A stretch of DNA of 64,000 nucleotides from assembly GCA_015179045.1 (NCBI GenBank), contig WHUZ01000009.1, positions 434,001 through 498,000 on the forward strand, given 5' to 3'. The stretch is from Kalaharituber pfeilii (taxonomy: Eukaryota; Ascomycota; Pezizomycetes; Pezizales; Pezizaceae). The position numbers and the translations under genes are program-made. The notes under the pieces were generated by a model. It worked only from the letters and a program-made list of their open reading frames with translations, had not been told where the DNA came from and did not search any database. Shown in pieces: positions 1-10,719 of this stretch (positions within the stretch are counted from its first letter, which is position 1; each line of letters starts with the position of its first letter).

Positions 1-386
1 CTTCACTTGCCTAGTCTCGTAACCAGACTATCACTTGCCTACTTAATGTTGAAACATGGGTATGCTGCAGCTCCTAACTACGTAGCGCTGTTTAAATATC
101 TAATCGTTTAATTGCATCATACCGCATCCTTGCAGCCTTACTCATTGTAAACCAGCGTTGACAAGACTTAGACCATAGGCCGACGAGCAACCAATGCCAG
201 AGATGAGGCGAGACAATCGTGAGATTCACAGCAGATTAAATACCATTACCTTTAGGAATTGCTTCACACCAGTTCAGCCTCCCTTTGCCGGCACCATAGT
301 TTCATCAATTCTCTGCAAGGCTAAATCACTTTCCCTCCATGAGAATCTACTCAACTATTCTCTACATCCAACTTATACCAAATGAA
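1..386. other. no gene recognised
   Basis: Only short open frames without recognisable domains are present. The stretch lies directly upstream of the decayed ankyrin gene and may hold its promoter, but I see no distinct element. Confidence 0.5.
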
Positions 387-1963
387 ATGTCTAATCTGCT
401 GTTGATAGCTGCATCAATTTCTTGCCTGGTTGCAATCTCAGCAAAGAGTGTAATTGTGTTGAAGGGCCTCTATGACTATGGAGTACGAGTGAAGCAGACA
501 CCAGAATCCATCAACCACTCATTGGAAGAAATGCAAGATATGAACTCCATCTTCTGTCAGGTTAGGTTACTTATCCTTGGGACAACTAAGATTCCAAACC
601 AAAGCAGAATAAAAATGCTGTCCATTGATCACCTTGGTATTACTTTGAGTAGATGTGTTTTAATCACTATGTGGACAAGTTTCTGTGTGACGTAGTAGGG
701 ATAAGTGATTCCAGCAGCAAGGAACCTCCAGCAAACAAAGCAAGTCTTTCACTCACAAGGATTAGATGGGCACTGTGGACGGAAGCAGAAGTGGGAGTTT
801 TTAGTAGAGGACCTGCAGCGGTCATAACTCAAGTTTGAACTTGATGTTCAGCATTATTCAATGGTAAGTAATGGGGCCTACCGTATTAACTCAACTCTGT
901 CACCTTTTCTTTTTTTGGGGGGGTGGAGTGGTTGTAGAAATGCTGATTTCTTGCACAGCCATACTGCATCAGAGGCTTCTGAAAGTCAAGCAAAATTGCA
1001 TGAAGTAGCATATCAATTGTTAGAATCCAACTATGCAACATCAATTCAATTGCGAGAAATTAACAACTGTCTCAATCATCTAAGCAATGCAATGAAATCC
1101 AGTCTGCGATAGGCAATAAATAACCTAAGGCTACAAGTGTACTACGCAACAGATAATTTCAAAAAGCCATTATCGGCAATTAAAGATATCCATGTTCCTG
1201 ATGGCAATGACGATGCTGCATCGGTCAGAACAACAGAATCATCTTATAGCATATTATCCTTGTGGTCCATGCAATTGGTGCTACCATTATTCCTGCATGA
1301 ACTGAAAGATTCCAGACCTTCCAAGTGTATTTAGATGTGGGGTAGAAGCAATAATTCTGACTTCATATTCATTAGGAGTAGCTCCATAAGGGGTTGTACC
1401 TGGTCGGTGCTTTCAAGCATGAGCCTAGGTGGTCTCTCAATTTCAGGGGTCTCAGTTGTTGACCTACCTATTTGCCTATCTGATATCTGGGACCCACAAC
1501 CCTTAAAACTCTGCTTGATTCAGCTGCTGGCCACCACAGATCATGCCGACAATTGAAGCTGAGGTGGTCTTCTTTGGGGCTCATCCACCATGCCATTCGC
1601 AATGGGAATAAGTATGTTGTTCAAACTCTACTCGCTTTAGGAGCAGATGTAGAGGAGAGGGATTCAAATGGCTGGACACTGCTGTTTGCAGCAGCTGCGA
1701 AGGGATGGGACAAGGTGGTGGAGCTGCTGCTGGCAGACAGAAGGATTGCTGTCAACCGTAGTAATAAGGATGGTGACATCCCACTCTATATGATAGCTTA
1801 CAAAGGCCCTGCCAACATAATCAAGCTACTTCTCCCACATGACAAAATCGACATTACAACGGCAAATGCTACTTCCAAGACTGCCCTGAACTTGGCTACT
1901 GGGCATAGACGCAAAGAAATTGTGGCACTGTTACGCTCAAAGCCTAAATATAATAATATGTAG
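387..1963 (+). pseudogene. Decayed fungal N-terminal-domain plus ankyrin-repeat protein
   Basis: The start at 387 gives MSNLLLIAASISCLVAIS, a hydrophobic N-terminus like the 'fungal N-terminal' (PigL_N-like) domains that precede ankyrin or STAND modules. Coding similarity then hops between frames: about 660-835, 950-1110, 1130-1330 and 1375-1500, where the stretch WSVLSSMSLGGLSISGVSVV resembles the conserved linker of this family. A clean ankyrin block follows at 1553-1963 with about three repeats (for example GADVEERDSNGWTLLFAAAA and KTALNLATGHRRKEIVALL). One plausible GT donor lies at 561, after codon 58, but no set of short introns that I could find joins all the pieces, and a T8-G7 run near 909-922 fits an indel. 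I therefore call it a frameshifted relic, although a multi-exon gene with unusual introns cannot be excluded. Ankyrin proteins of this build are often receptor-like scaffolds in fungi; the function here is not known. Confidence 0.55.
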
Positions 1964-2762
1964 CCAGTGCTCGTCTCTGTCCTTCGCTGTACTTACATGG
2001 TTGCTAATCTGCTTAACCTCAATCATTATTGGTTTGATTTCTATCGGGAGGGAAACCGTGAGAGGGTCGCCTTTTTTTTTTTAATTTCTTTCTTCATGTC
2101 ATTACTCGTATACCACCGCGAGGGCTGTGACGAGATTATATACAAAAGAGGTTACGAAAAAATTAGCGAACCACACAGAAACCCCCAACTTTGGACCTCG
2201 TACATCTGTCCATCCACATTATCAACTCCACCAAGGGGTCTAGTTCGTCCTTCCGCAGTGTGGGCGGTCCCACTATCGCCCTTCAACCCCACGTGCTACT
2301 TTTTACAAACTAACACTCGTATATAAATAAGCTAGGGGTTTTCAACTGTAAATTATTCCATGCTAGGGCGGCGCAGCAACAGAAGCAGATTTTTTGTCTT
2401 CCCATTTCCAGCATCAATGTTCATGCTCTACATCATCTAATCGCAAATGATATGTGTCATGTGCATACTCAATTAGTTACTGGACTTGACGAGAGCAGGT
2501 ACTTTGTCCATAAAACAGGTCTTAAACCGAAAATCTCAATATAGACCAGCTTTTGTGCACTCCTAAAAAAAAGAGATATCAATGGAGATATACTTCAATT
2601 GCTTATTGTCCAGCGTTGGCAATACAGACATGACACCTTGCAAGTGCCTAGCTACTTATGTTTCCCTCCACCTTAATTCAAAGAAAACTCCCTCCATTGA
2701 AGCTCACATACCACATTCCAAACATACTAATGTTATAAACGCACCCAAATAGACGGGTTCAT
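1964..2762. other. intergenic, no gene recognised
   Basis: AT-rich spacer between the ankyrin relic and the convergent DJ-1/PfpI-like gene. It contains a T-run near 2073. No supported coding region or RNA gene was seen. Confidence 0.5.
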
Positions 2763-3470
2763 CTACAACTCCACACCATCCAATACATAGGCAAACTCAT
2801 CATCGTCCTGGGCCCTTGGAGTCCACTCGCTCAAGGTCCACGCCAGCTTCAGCAAATCTAGATGGACCCCTAATCCCCCTTCAGCTTTACTGGTGCTTAG
2901 CCATGCTGAGGCCATATCCATTCCTGCCGTGACTCCCGCACTGCTCCACACCTTTCCGTCCCGGACCCACCTACCGCTTCTTGCCCAGTTGACTCCATGT
3001 GAGCGCAATTCCTCTCTAGTTGCATTAGCAGAGGCCAGTGTTTTCAATGCCATCTTGTTGCTGGCAGCATTCTTCCCCCGGAGCACTCCTGTACGTGCCA
3101 GAACAAGTGCTCCAGTGCAAACCGTAAGGACGTGGTCGCTTTCTTCGTATTTGGCGATGAGGAAGTCTTTCAGCTCCGTTGAAGGCGTAAATGTGGGCTC
3201 AGGACCAGGGATAAGAAGGACGTCCAGCTTGGGACATGTTGCAAGGGTATGGGTAGGGTTCATAGAGGGGCCTCCTGTTGCATTCACGGGTTCCAATGTG
3301 GGATGAGTGGTGATGTAGTGAAATTGGAAGGGAATGGGAGGAGCTGGCAAGTTTGGTTCATACGAGAGGTATGCTGGTGTCAAACTGCTCAGCAAGTCGA
3401 CAGGACCCGCTTGATCGAGATATTGATGAAAGTCGAGAAGAAGCACTCCAACGGAAATGGGAAATTGCAT
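2763..3470 (-). CDS. DJ-1/PfpI-family (class I glutamine amidotransferase-like) protein
   Basis: A 235-aa single-exon protein. It has the DJ-1/PfpI fold signatures: an N-terminal strand VGVLLLDFHQYLDQAGPVDLL (residues 7-27), the LLIPGP strand at 85-90, the nucleophile-elbow segment VLTVCTGALVLARTGVLRGK (114-133) with candidate nucleophile Cys118, and the downstream WSSAGVTAGMDMA segment (175-187). The frame stays open upstream to 3587, but the start at 3470 gives a normal family N-terminus, whereas the upstream 39 residues are not family-like. Members include chaperones, glyoxalase-like enzymes, isonitrile hydratases and proteases, so the substrate cannot be assigned. The product is probably cytosolic; there is no signal peptide. 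The final motif EFAYVLDGVEL has no obvious meaning. The neighbours are unrelated and no cluster context points to a pathway. Confidence 0.85.
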   Translation of the reverse strand: MQFPISVGVLLLDFHQYLDQAGPVDLLSSLTPAYLSYEPNLPAPPIPFQFHYITTHPTLEPVNATGGPSMNPTHTLATCPKLDVLLIPGPEPTFTPSTELKDFLIAKYEESDHVLTVCTGALVLARTGVLRGKNAASNKMALKTLASANATREELRSHGVNWARSGRWVRDGKVWSSAGVTAGMDMASAWLSTSKAEGGLGVHLDLLKLAWTLSEWTPRAQDDDEFAYVLDGVEL

Positions 3471-4912
3471 TATGTTTGAGATTTTGAGATTGTGACACGG
3501 AAAGATATTGATGGATGCTAAAATGATGGTAGTGAATTGGGAGTGAGACTGAATTGCAGATTTTGTGGTTCTTCTTAAGGGTATCAAGAGAGGTATTTAT
3601 CTTCAATTGAATTAATTCCAATTCCACTTATGCCTTTTGAATACTAAGTCCGTTATGTGCTTTCACCCCATGAACTTCTTCGTATGCACAGGGCAGTTTA
3701 CGTACACCATCCTGGCGATATGGTCCATTCTCTCAAGTCACCTTACAACTAATGACCTTGGAAAGTGAAATCAAGAGAAGAGGAAGTGCAAATGACTCAA
3801 ATGTGCTCGCTTGAAACAAACTCTCTCACAAAAGCTGCCCACGCTAGTTATCTCGAGAGTTCATAGTCATCTTAGGGACCCCAGTAAGCGTGTATGCATG
3901 TATGTAGAGTTGTTGATGTCTGTTGGTTCGTTCTGCTGTATATAGCTATAGCCTGGGGCACCTCATCCAATTGAGGGATGCCTGGCTGCTTGTTCATACG
4001 TAATGGATGCTAGCCACCCCTGTTGAAGTCCAAAATATTTTGATCTTGGTTGCCCCATGCGCTACAAATAGTACCTATTTCAACACTACCCAATTGGGAA
4101 CTGCGAATGGTCTTGGCATATGTGGTACTTGGACGATATAGGGTTGCAATTCCCATGCCTTCCCTGGATTTACATGTCATTTATCTTTCTAAAGCGCCAT
4201 ATCAGTATGCCCTCGTCCCATTCTTTTTGGAAAGGGCAGCTTTTGATGACAGTTCACAATTCGGACGCACCGATAGCCTGCTTGGGCGGTCGGTCGCTTG
4301 GAATGATTTTCTGGGTGCAGGTTCCAGCTCCCTCGCTTGGCGGCACAACATGCGTGTGACATACTTATTGCACCGTTGACATCTTGATCTGACACGGAAC
4401 AATCCTGCTCCGAGCAAGCGAGCACTTTGTGGAATGGAGAGGACCGTGTTATGCATAAACCCCTGCAGCGAGATCTATCCTCCCCGGTGATGCACTTGAA
4501 CGCAGATGATGTCTGATGCTTGCTCCCCCCAGTGGAGCTTAAAGCTGATTTGTAATGGTCCTGCCACAAACCACATCACGCAGCTAACATAATACAGCAA
4601 CGTAACCATTGTCAGCCCACTACCGCAAGAAAAACTTACAATTAAGGAACCAATACTTCTTCTGCTTGAAGGGAGCAAGGTCTGACATTGGCACTGCAAC
4701 GAGTACAGTTAGTTCACACTTGGAACGGGTGGATTTGTGTGGGCAGCATTGAAGCGAGGGTCAGTGAAGCTTGGGGTTTCCGGATTTGGTGGGCTCGAGG
4801 TGGTGGTCTACGTGTTGCGTTACGTTGCTTTCTTGAGGTTCGGATAGGTATAGGTAGTTTGTGTCACGATCTCTTGTTTGCGAACATGGTATATTGTTGT
4901 AGGGACTTCGTA
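3471..4912. other. intergenic, no gene recognised
   Basis: The segment next to 3471 is the likely promoter of the minus-strand DJ-1-like gene. Open frames at 4050-4700 overlap on both strands, have no recognisable domains and look like chance frames. No RNA gene was seen. Confidence 0.45.
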
Positions 4913-5364
4913 TAGTTTTACCTAGCTATACCGTACCGGACGACCAAATCCTGCACTCTGTGTCCGGTTTAACCTAGCGTCCGGTATAACAAATTTTGCA
5001 GGGGTGCCTGCTAGGGGGGTATAGAGCTTAGTAAGCTAATTTAGAGGTACGACATGTCTGGAGGCTGGTGTTCCAGGGGGTGTCTTCTTCTTAATCTCCT
5101 TAGATATTATGGAATTTCAAGTGTTGAATTCAAGATATAGAGAACACTTCAAAAATACCACTATAACACATAGAAGGTACAAAAAGCAGTCTCATAATTT
5201 TAGCTTCATCCAGTTCAGCTAACTAGTTTATATGTAATTTGAATTCAAAAGTCTACAGTTTTGTTTGTCCGGTCCGGTTTAACTGGGCATTCGGTATAGC
5301 TAATTTCCTGGTATGTAAATTGCAAAAACCGTTTAGGGTCGTCCGGTATTGCAAGGTAAAACTG
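4913..5364. mobile_element. 452-bp TA-flanked MITE (pogo/Fot-type termini)
   Basis: The left end reads TAGTTTTACC after a TA (4911-4912) and the right end reads GGTAAAACTG before a TA (5365-5366). The termini are inverted repeats extending inward with CCGGACGAC against GTCGTCCGG (about 30 bp, several mismatches). Internal sequence repeats the CCGGTTTAAC motif, and no coding capacity remains. TA duplication and CAGT-type ends fit the Tc1/mariner-pogo superfamily. The terminal motif (TATACCGGAC) also occurs in the 773-bp MITE at 42782-43554, so the two are likely mobilised by related transposases. Confidence 0.75.
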
Positions 5365-5473
5365 TACTCTTGCTAATTAGCCATTCTCTAGCTCTGGCGC
5401 CGGTCAGTCTTGCCGACTGCTTATGGATAACATACCGACATCATCTCTCTGATAGTTCGGTATTGATCCAACC

Positions 5474-6658
5474 ATGACCGGCGAGCCCGATGTGCATGCA
5501 GCTGCACCCTCTTTTGAGGACAAACCCAACGAGAATTATTTGTCATTGTCATCCCAATCGGCTGCTAATAACCTCAAACCCTCTCTCATCCTAACTCACA
5601 TTTCCGCGGACGCAACCTTTCTCCTGAGCTACCGTCCCCTTCAGCACCTCTCCTCGGCAACTGCCCCATTCACAATCCTCTTCGACCCCTGGCTAGTAGG
5701 CAGCTCCCCCGTCTTCCACCCCAGCTTCTCGACGCAATCCCACACAATCACACCTAGCATTACGCACCTGTCGCAGCTAGAATACCCTCCGGATGTTGTA
5801 TTGATAAGCCAGGATAAGACAGATCATTGTCATGAGGAGACGCTGAGGCAGTTGGATACGGGTGCAGGAGGGCGGGATGAGAATGTGAGGATATGGGCTG
5901 TGAAAGGTGCTGTGGGAAGGGTGAGAGGGTGGGGAATTGTGAAGAGGGCAGAGAGAGTAGAAGAGTTAAAGGTGTGGAAGGCTGTGAAGGGAGGGAAGGG
6001 GCCAGAGGAACGGGTGGTTAGGGTGGATATTCCGGTGGATATGAGTGGGCTTGAGAGTGTTAAGGAGAAAGGATTAGAGGAAATGTATGCTCATGTGGAG
6101 ATCGTGCATTTGCCAGCGGTGTATCCCTGGGAATTCCCGTCGCTACATTCTGCGATTGGGGTACGATTTGTTACGAGGTATACGTTTCGAAAGACATCTC
6201 GAGGTGGAGATACAGATATTGGGAGGAAGTCACAAGAAACTTGCACCCACACCCACCTCACGTTATATACACCGCACGGTGTTCCGCCGTCTGCAGTCCT
6301 TCCCTACCTCAGCTCCCTCACGTCTGGGAACGCAAGAGCGACAATTGACCTTCTCTTACACCCCTTCACATTCACCACTACTCCGCCGCATTTGGGGGGC
6401 AAAATAACTCTTGGGATACCAAATGTTCTAGCGATTATTAGGGCAGGAGTGCGGATCGTGGTACTGACAAGTGCACATGATGAGAAGAAGGATGTGGGCG
6501 GATATGTGAGTAGTAAGATTAAGTGCCGGAGATGGAGTGTGGAGGACGTGGTGAAGGAAGTGCGGGAGGCGTTGATAGAAGTGAATGGGGAAGCTAGTGG
6601 AGAGAGGACGGAGGTATGGGAGTTGGGGAATGGGGAGGTGAGGGAGGTGTTGCAGTGA
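5474..6658 (+). CDS. Metallo-beta-lactamase-fold-like fungal protein
   Basis: A 394-aa single-exon ORF. The region LILTHISADATFLLSYRP (38-55) followed by FTILFDPWLVGSS (66-78) and PDVVLISQDKTDHCHEETL (106-124) follows the order of MBL-fold proteins of the UlaG/L-ascorbate lactonase-like type: beta-strand pair, FDPWL, then the metal motif. The canonical HxHxDH is altered here: residues 113-118 read QDKTDH, keeping the Asp-His but lacking the first two His. Histidines occur later (HLPAVYPW, HGVPPSAV, HDEKK) and might complete a reduced site. The middle (about 130-200) is charged and divergent. The C-terminal part ends in a helix EDVVKEVREALIEV. I infer a hydrolase-fold protein with a non-canonical or lost metal site. 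The start at 5474 is the first ATG of the frame (ACCATGACC). No cluster context. Confidence 0.7.
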   Translation: MTGEPDVHAAAPSFEDKPNENYLSLSSQSAANNLKPSLILTHISADATFLLSYRPLQHLSSATAPFTILFDPWLVGSSPVFHPSFSTQSHTITPSITHLSQLEYPPDVVLISQDKTDHCHEETLRQLDTGAGGRDENVRIWAVKGAVGRVRGWGIVKRAERVEELKVWKAVKGGKGPEERVVRVDIPVDMSGLESVKEKGLEEMYAHVEIVHLPAVYPWEFPSLHSAIGVRFVTRYTFRKTSRGGDTDIGRKSQETCTHTHLTLYTPHGVPPSAVLPYLSSLTSGNARATIDLLLHPFTFTTTPPHLGGKITLGIPNVLAIIRAGVRIVVLTSAHDEKKDVGGYVSSKIKCRRWSVEDVVKEVREALIEVNGEASGERTEVWELGNGEVREVLQ

Positions 6659-8793
6659 ACTGGGATGGCGACAGTTTACTGGCTTCGAGATCACACGAGG
6701 AATGCTTGGGGGATTGGCCTTGGAATGGGACGAAGAATATTATTTTACGTTCAATTAAAATCATAGCGTTGATACCAGTGGAGAATTGATAACTTGGTGT
6801 ATACAGTAATATGGTGATTTGTAATTCATGACAATTGTATTTCATAGTGTAGGAAACTTTGCGGGCGATGCAGAGACTAGGAGTATCAACCGTAGTACGT
6901 ACCTGTGTACGAGGACTCTAGATGTCGACTACTTACTGGGTACCGTACCCATGCACTTTGTCGCACTTAGGTTTAGCATATTTACCTTATTACTTCTTTA
7001 GTTAACGGGTAATGCATCGGAGTATGTTGCACAGGTACTTTAGAATTTTACAATGCGCAACATGTAGTACTAGGATAAAAACAACATGTTGGCAAAAACA
7101 TCTGGCTCGAGGTTAAACTATCGGATAGACTATACTATCTTTTGCAGTGGAAGCTACCGAATTGAGTATAAAGTAGTCTCGAAGCCTGGTATAAGAGAGA
7201 TTTTGAGAACAATATGTGGGATAAAAAAGGAAGGTGGAATAGTATGTACATATCCTTGTGTTATGTGTTCTTTCTTACTATTGCGACCCATTTTGCCAGC
7301 AGTGGACGGAAAGCTAAGTATGATGTTGGGGTATCTGTGGAACTATCCCTTGGTTAAAAACTGCAGTTGAAAAGAAGCTATGGGTACAATATACTCACTG
7401 ACAGGAGCTTAAGCTATCCGAAGTTGAAAAGCTATTTCGATATAGAAAATCGTCAGGTCGGGGCGCAGATCGGGTACGATGAGCATGTGCAAAAGGAGGT
7501 GAACACGCGCGACCGGAAGAAAATTGGTGTATTAGTCAGCAAGTCAGCAAATGTTACAACTGGTCCCTTATATGCACTCCACCATACCAACAAGATTCGC
7601 ATGCTACAGTAACGCGCGTGTTTGAAATTAAAAACGAAACGCCAGCTTTTGGCCCCTGCATCTCGGCCCGCCATGCGTCAGCTTATCTGCCGAGAGACTA
7701 GCTTATCTGCTTAGCTCATGTACCTCTAGTCCCAGTCTTGGCACCGTCGTCCCTGGAAAAGCTTGTCAATATGACATCATACAGACACTCCCAAGCGCCA
7801 TGATAAATAAAACTTGGTTGGACAAGAACAGGAACGAAGCAGTCATGGAATTGGTTTTGGAGAGTTAAGTAGGTAAGTATGTGAGAACGCCTTCCCACTT
7901 TTAATGCAATGGCATCAACTAGGGGATGTGCATTCTGGCTGCGGTCATCTGGTGTAGTCTGGACCATTCTATGGCTGGCTGTATTTCTGATCATGGCGTT
8001 TGACTACAGTAGCATATCGCCAGGGAGACTACCGGACTTGACGTGGGGTAAACATCGCCAGGGAACGGGATAGCATAGCGCAGATGGCCCGCAAATAGCC
8101 AATTGAATTTGTCGACTGTGCCCAGGAAAACCATAGAGGTCAAGAAACGATGTTACAGGTTGGTACGTGTCGTGTGCCTCATACCTACTTTGATTTACAG
8201 CTTTCTTGGTTGTGGCGAACGCCTCTTGACTTTTCCATGTTTTCTTTGGTTATTGTTTGCTTGCCATGCCACTACAAAATGCACTTGCGACGCCTTCTCT
8301 TCCTATACCCCCTGCGATCAATTCTGTTCCTTCGTCTTGAATCTCGAAACTTGCCATTCGCTTGCTTGTGAAGGTCGTTCGCTTCGCTTGACGATTCCAC
8401 AGTTTGGTCTATGCGAACAATCGCTCCGAGTTGTTCTCGTGTTTGCCGGTACCCAAAGGAATTCTACACAGATCGGCAGTTGTTATTCATAGCTTGAATA
8501 CGCGGGGAGATTGATCTCCGATAAGCATCTGAGAAAGGACCGAAGCTGGTAACCGGGTGGCCGACGTCATACTGACCGTTTGACGCCTCCCCTAAGTGTA
8601 CGAAGCTATTTCCCAGGGAGTACTACTTGCATCGAGCGCTTGAACTCCCAAGGGGCGTGGATTAATACACTGCTTAGTAAGAGAAGGAGCGAGAGATACC
8701 ACGGAGACTGCTACAGGGAGACGAGTATCCTCAAAACGCTGACAGGCTGAAGACCTCTGCACCACATTAGCTACATAATAGACTGCAACCAAA
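6659..8793. other. intergenic, no gene recognised
   Basis: About 2.1 kb of spacer between two plus-strand genes. Short frames (7086-7370, 7367-7612, 8103-8492) have no recognisable domains or conserved motifs. The final few hundred bases are GC-richer and probably contain the promoter of the ATP-grasp gene. Confidence 0.45.
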
Positions 8794-10719
8794 ATGTGCA
8801 TCCCCAAGTTCAAACGCCGCAGTGCCACCACAACCACGCCCCCTGCTGATCCTCCCCTCAACATCCTTCTCACAAATGGCCGCTTTCCTGTCACTATCGA
8901 CCTTGCCCGCCAGCTCTCTCGCGCGGGCCACACTGTCTACGCCGTTGATCCTATGCATTACCACGTCTGCAAATTTTCCAATGCCGTGCGCAAAAGCTGG
9001 TGGGTGCCAACGCCACATGTCGATGGACGGGGTTATGTGGAGGGGGTCTTGAAGGTGATGGCTGAAGTTGAGGAGAAAGGGAAACGCAATAGAACTGTGA
9101 CGAGAGATCTAGAAGAGGGTGGTGATGACGGCAGCAGGGATATCGGACATGGAGATGAAGGAGGAGGAACGGGTAAATTGAGGAAGAGAAGGAGAAAGAG
9201 TAGTTTTGGGAGCGCGTTGCCAGGAGGGTCTGGGAGAATTGATCTGGTGATTCCTATGCACGAAGAAATATTTTATCTTGCCGAGGCATGCTGGTTTGGT
9301 GGCTTTGCGACTTATGAGCGTGGGGGAGAGCGAGAGGGAGAGCAAGCACAGTATCGAGACGACCCCTCACCTTCGCTATCACCTACCTCTTCGCCTCCAC
9401 TTACACTGCCTGCAAGAGAGTCAGCCCCACTTGACCGCGCAGCGCTTGCACAATTGCGGACCCGCCTACTTGCACCGTCGTTCCCCACCTTGATCATGCT
9501 GCATAACAAACACAGCTTTTCCGAGTTTCTTTACTTACTCAAACTTGACTGTCCGCGGTACCGCCATTGTCTAAATAAAACCTCAATTGCTGCTCTCATA
9601 GACGGTACTGCTCCACTGGACCCCGCGGCTCCGACCTCCTCAATAGCCCTAAAACCAGTCTTCGGCCGTGCCTGCTCCAACGTGTATCATCTCACTCCAT
9701 CATCAGTCTCAAAACGTCATGCCGAGAAGAACAAGAAAATGTTGGAGGAGATTGACGTTTCTTCCGACAATCACTACATTGCACAGGAGTGGATTACAGG
9801 AGATCGGTACTGTACGTATGCCATTGTGCGAGGGGGCCGGATACGAGCGTTTGGGTGCTATCCGGTCAGGGACACGATCGACGGGAGTAGTTGCGTGTAT
9901 TTTGAGGCGGTGGAGCATCCGAGGATCAGAGCGTATGTGGAGAGAATTGCGGGAGCGCTCGGGGATGTAGGGGGGCCAGGTTTTCACATTGCGTTGGATA
10001 TGATAGAGCAGGTGCTAGATGAAGGTGGAAATGGCAGAGAGCGTAGGACGGGGAGGTTGGTTGCTATTGAATGTAACCCGAGAGCGACATCGGGAATCCA
10101 CCTGTTCTCGGGCACCACGCAGCTTGCGAAGGTTCTCACCGACTTAGAGTCCAAAGAGCAAGTCGTCGCTGCCTTGCCCGGCATGAAACGTCAACTGGCA
10201 CCAGGCATGCTCATGTACAGAAGCACCCCGGCCTCCAACGCGCCGCTGCCGCCAAAATCGGAGGTGGGAACCTATGGACGCTTCAAAGCATGGTGCAAGC
10301 GTGGGTACAGTATTATGCGACAGTACATGGAACACATGGGCCGACTGATGGGGAGTAAAGATGTGATGTTCTCGAAGGGGGACCTTGTACCCAGTTTGAT
10401 GCAGCCGTTTTTGCTGACAAGTTATTATGAGATTTGTCGGGAGAGGAAGATGAATTTGCCGGAGATGTTTCAGTGGGATTTGACGTGGGAGCCGAGAGGG
10501 GAGAGTGTAGAGAGAGCAAGGAAGGTGGTGGGAGAGGAGATGGAGAGGAGGAGGAGGAGTGCAGGAGCGGTGGGGGTAGGGGGAGTGGGGTCGAGGGATT
10601 CGGCGGTGATGGTCGAAGGGGATTATTTTGGGGAAGGAGAGAGGGAAAGGGAGAGGAGGAGGGACGAGGTGATGGGAGTGAGTGAGAGGCTAGCAGAGAG
10701 GTTGATAGAGGGAATTTGA
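8794..10719 (+). CDS. Large ATP-grasp domain protein
   Basis: A 641-aa single-exon protein. An N-terminal pre-ATP-grasp Rossmann-like region begins NILLTNGRFPVTIDLARQL (about 23-41) and continues to the CKFSNAVRKSWWVPTP segment. The ATP-grasp core follows: SIALKPVFGRACSNVYHLTP (about 284-303) supplies the nucleotide-binding Lys, IAQEWITGDRYCTYAIVRGG (about 328-347) the hinge strand, GFHIALDMI (about 395) and VAIECNPRATSGIHLFSG (about 422) the metal-binding Glu/Asn pair typical of the fold. Such enzymes form acyl-phosphates from ATP and a carboxylate and then ligate an amine or thiol; fungal members are often linked to secondary metabolism, but no partner genes flank it here. Low-complexity insertions lie at about 92-160 and 195-225, and the C-terminus (about 575-641) is Arg/Glu/Gly-rich and probably disordered. 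The exact substrate is unknown. Confidence 0.85.
   Translation: MCIPKFKRRSATTTTPPADPPLNILLTNGRFPVTIDLARQLSRAGHTVYAVDPMHYHVCKFSNAVRKSWWVPTPHVDGRGYVEGVLKVMAEVEEKGKRNRTVTRDLEEGGDDGSRDIGHGDEGGGTGKLRKRRRKSSFGSALPGGSGRIDLVIPMHEEIFYLAEACWFGGFATYERGGEREGEQAQYRDDPSPSLSPTSSPPLTLPARESAPLDRAALAQLRTRLLAPSFPTLIMLHNKHSFSEFLYLLKLDCPRYRHCLNKTSIAALIDGTAPLDPAAPTSSIALKPVFGRACSNVYHLTPSSVSKRHAEKNKKMLEEIDVSSDNHYIAQEWITGDRYCTYAIVRGGRIRAFGCYPVRDTIDGSSCVYFEAVEHPRIRAYVERIAGALGDVGGPGFHIALDMIEQVLDEGGNGRERRTGRLVAIECNPRATSGIHLFSGTTQLAKVLTDLESKEQVVAALPGMKRQLAPGMLMYRSTPASNAPLPPKSEVGTYGRFKAWCKRGYSIMRQYMEHMGRLMGSKDVMFSKGDLVPSLMQPFLLTSYYEICRERKMNLPEMFQWDLTWEPRGESVERARKVVGEEMERRRRSAGAVGVGGVGSRDSAVMVEGDYFGEGERERERRRDEVMGVSERLAERLIEGI

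Noticed and set aside
4050..4915. Possible genes on either strand
   Set aside because: Overlapping frames on both strands, no domain, no consistent codon pattern, no plausible introns.
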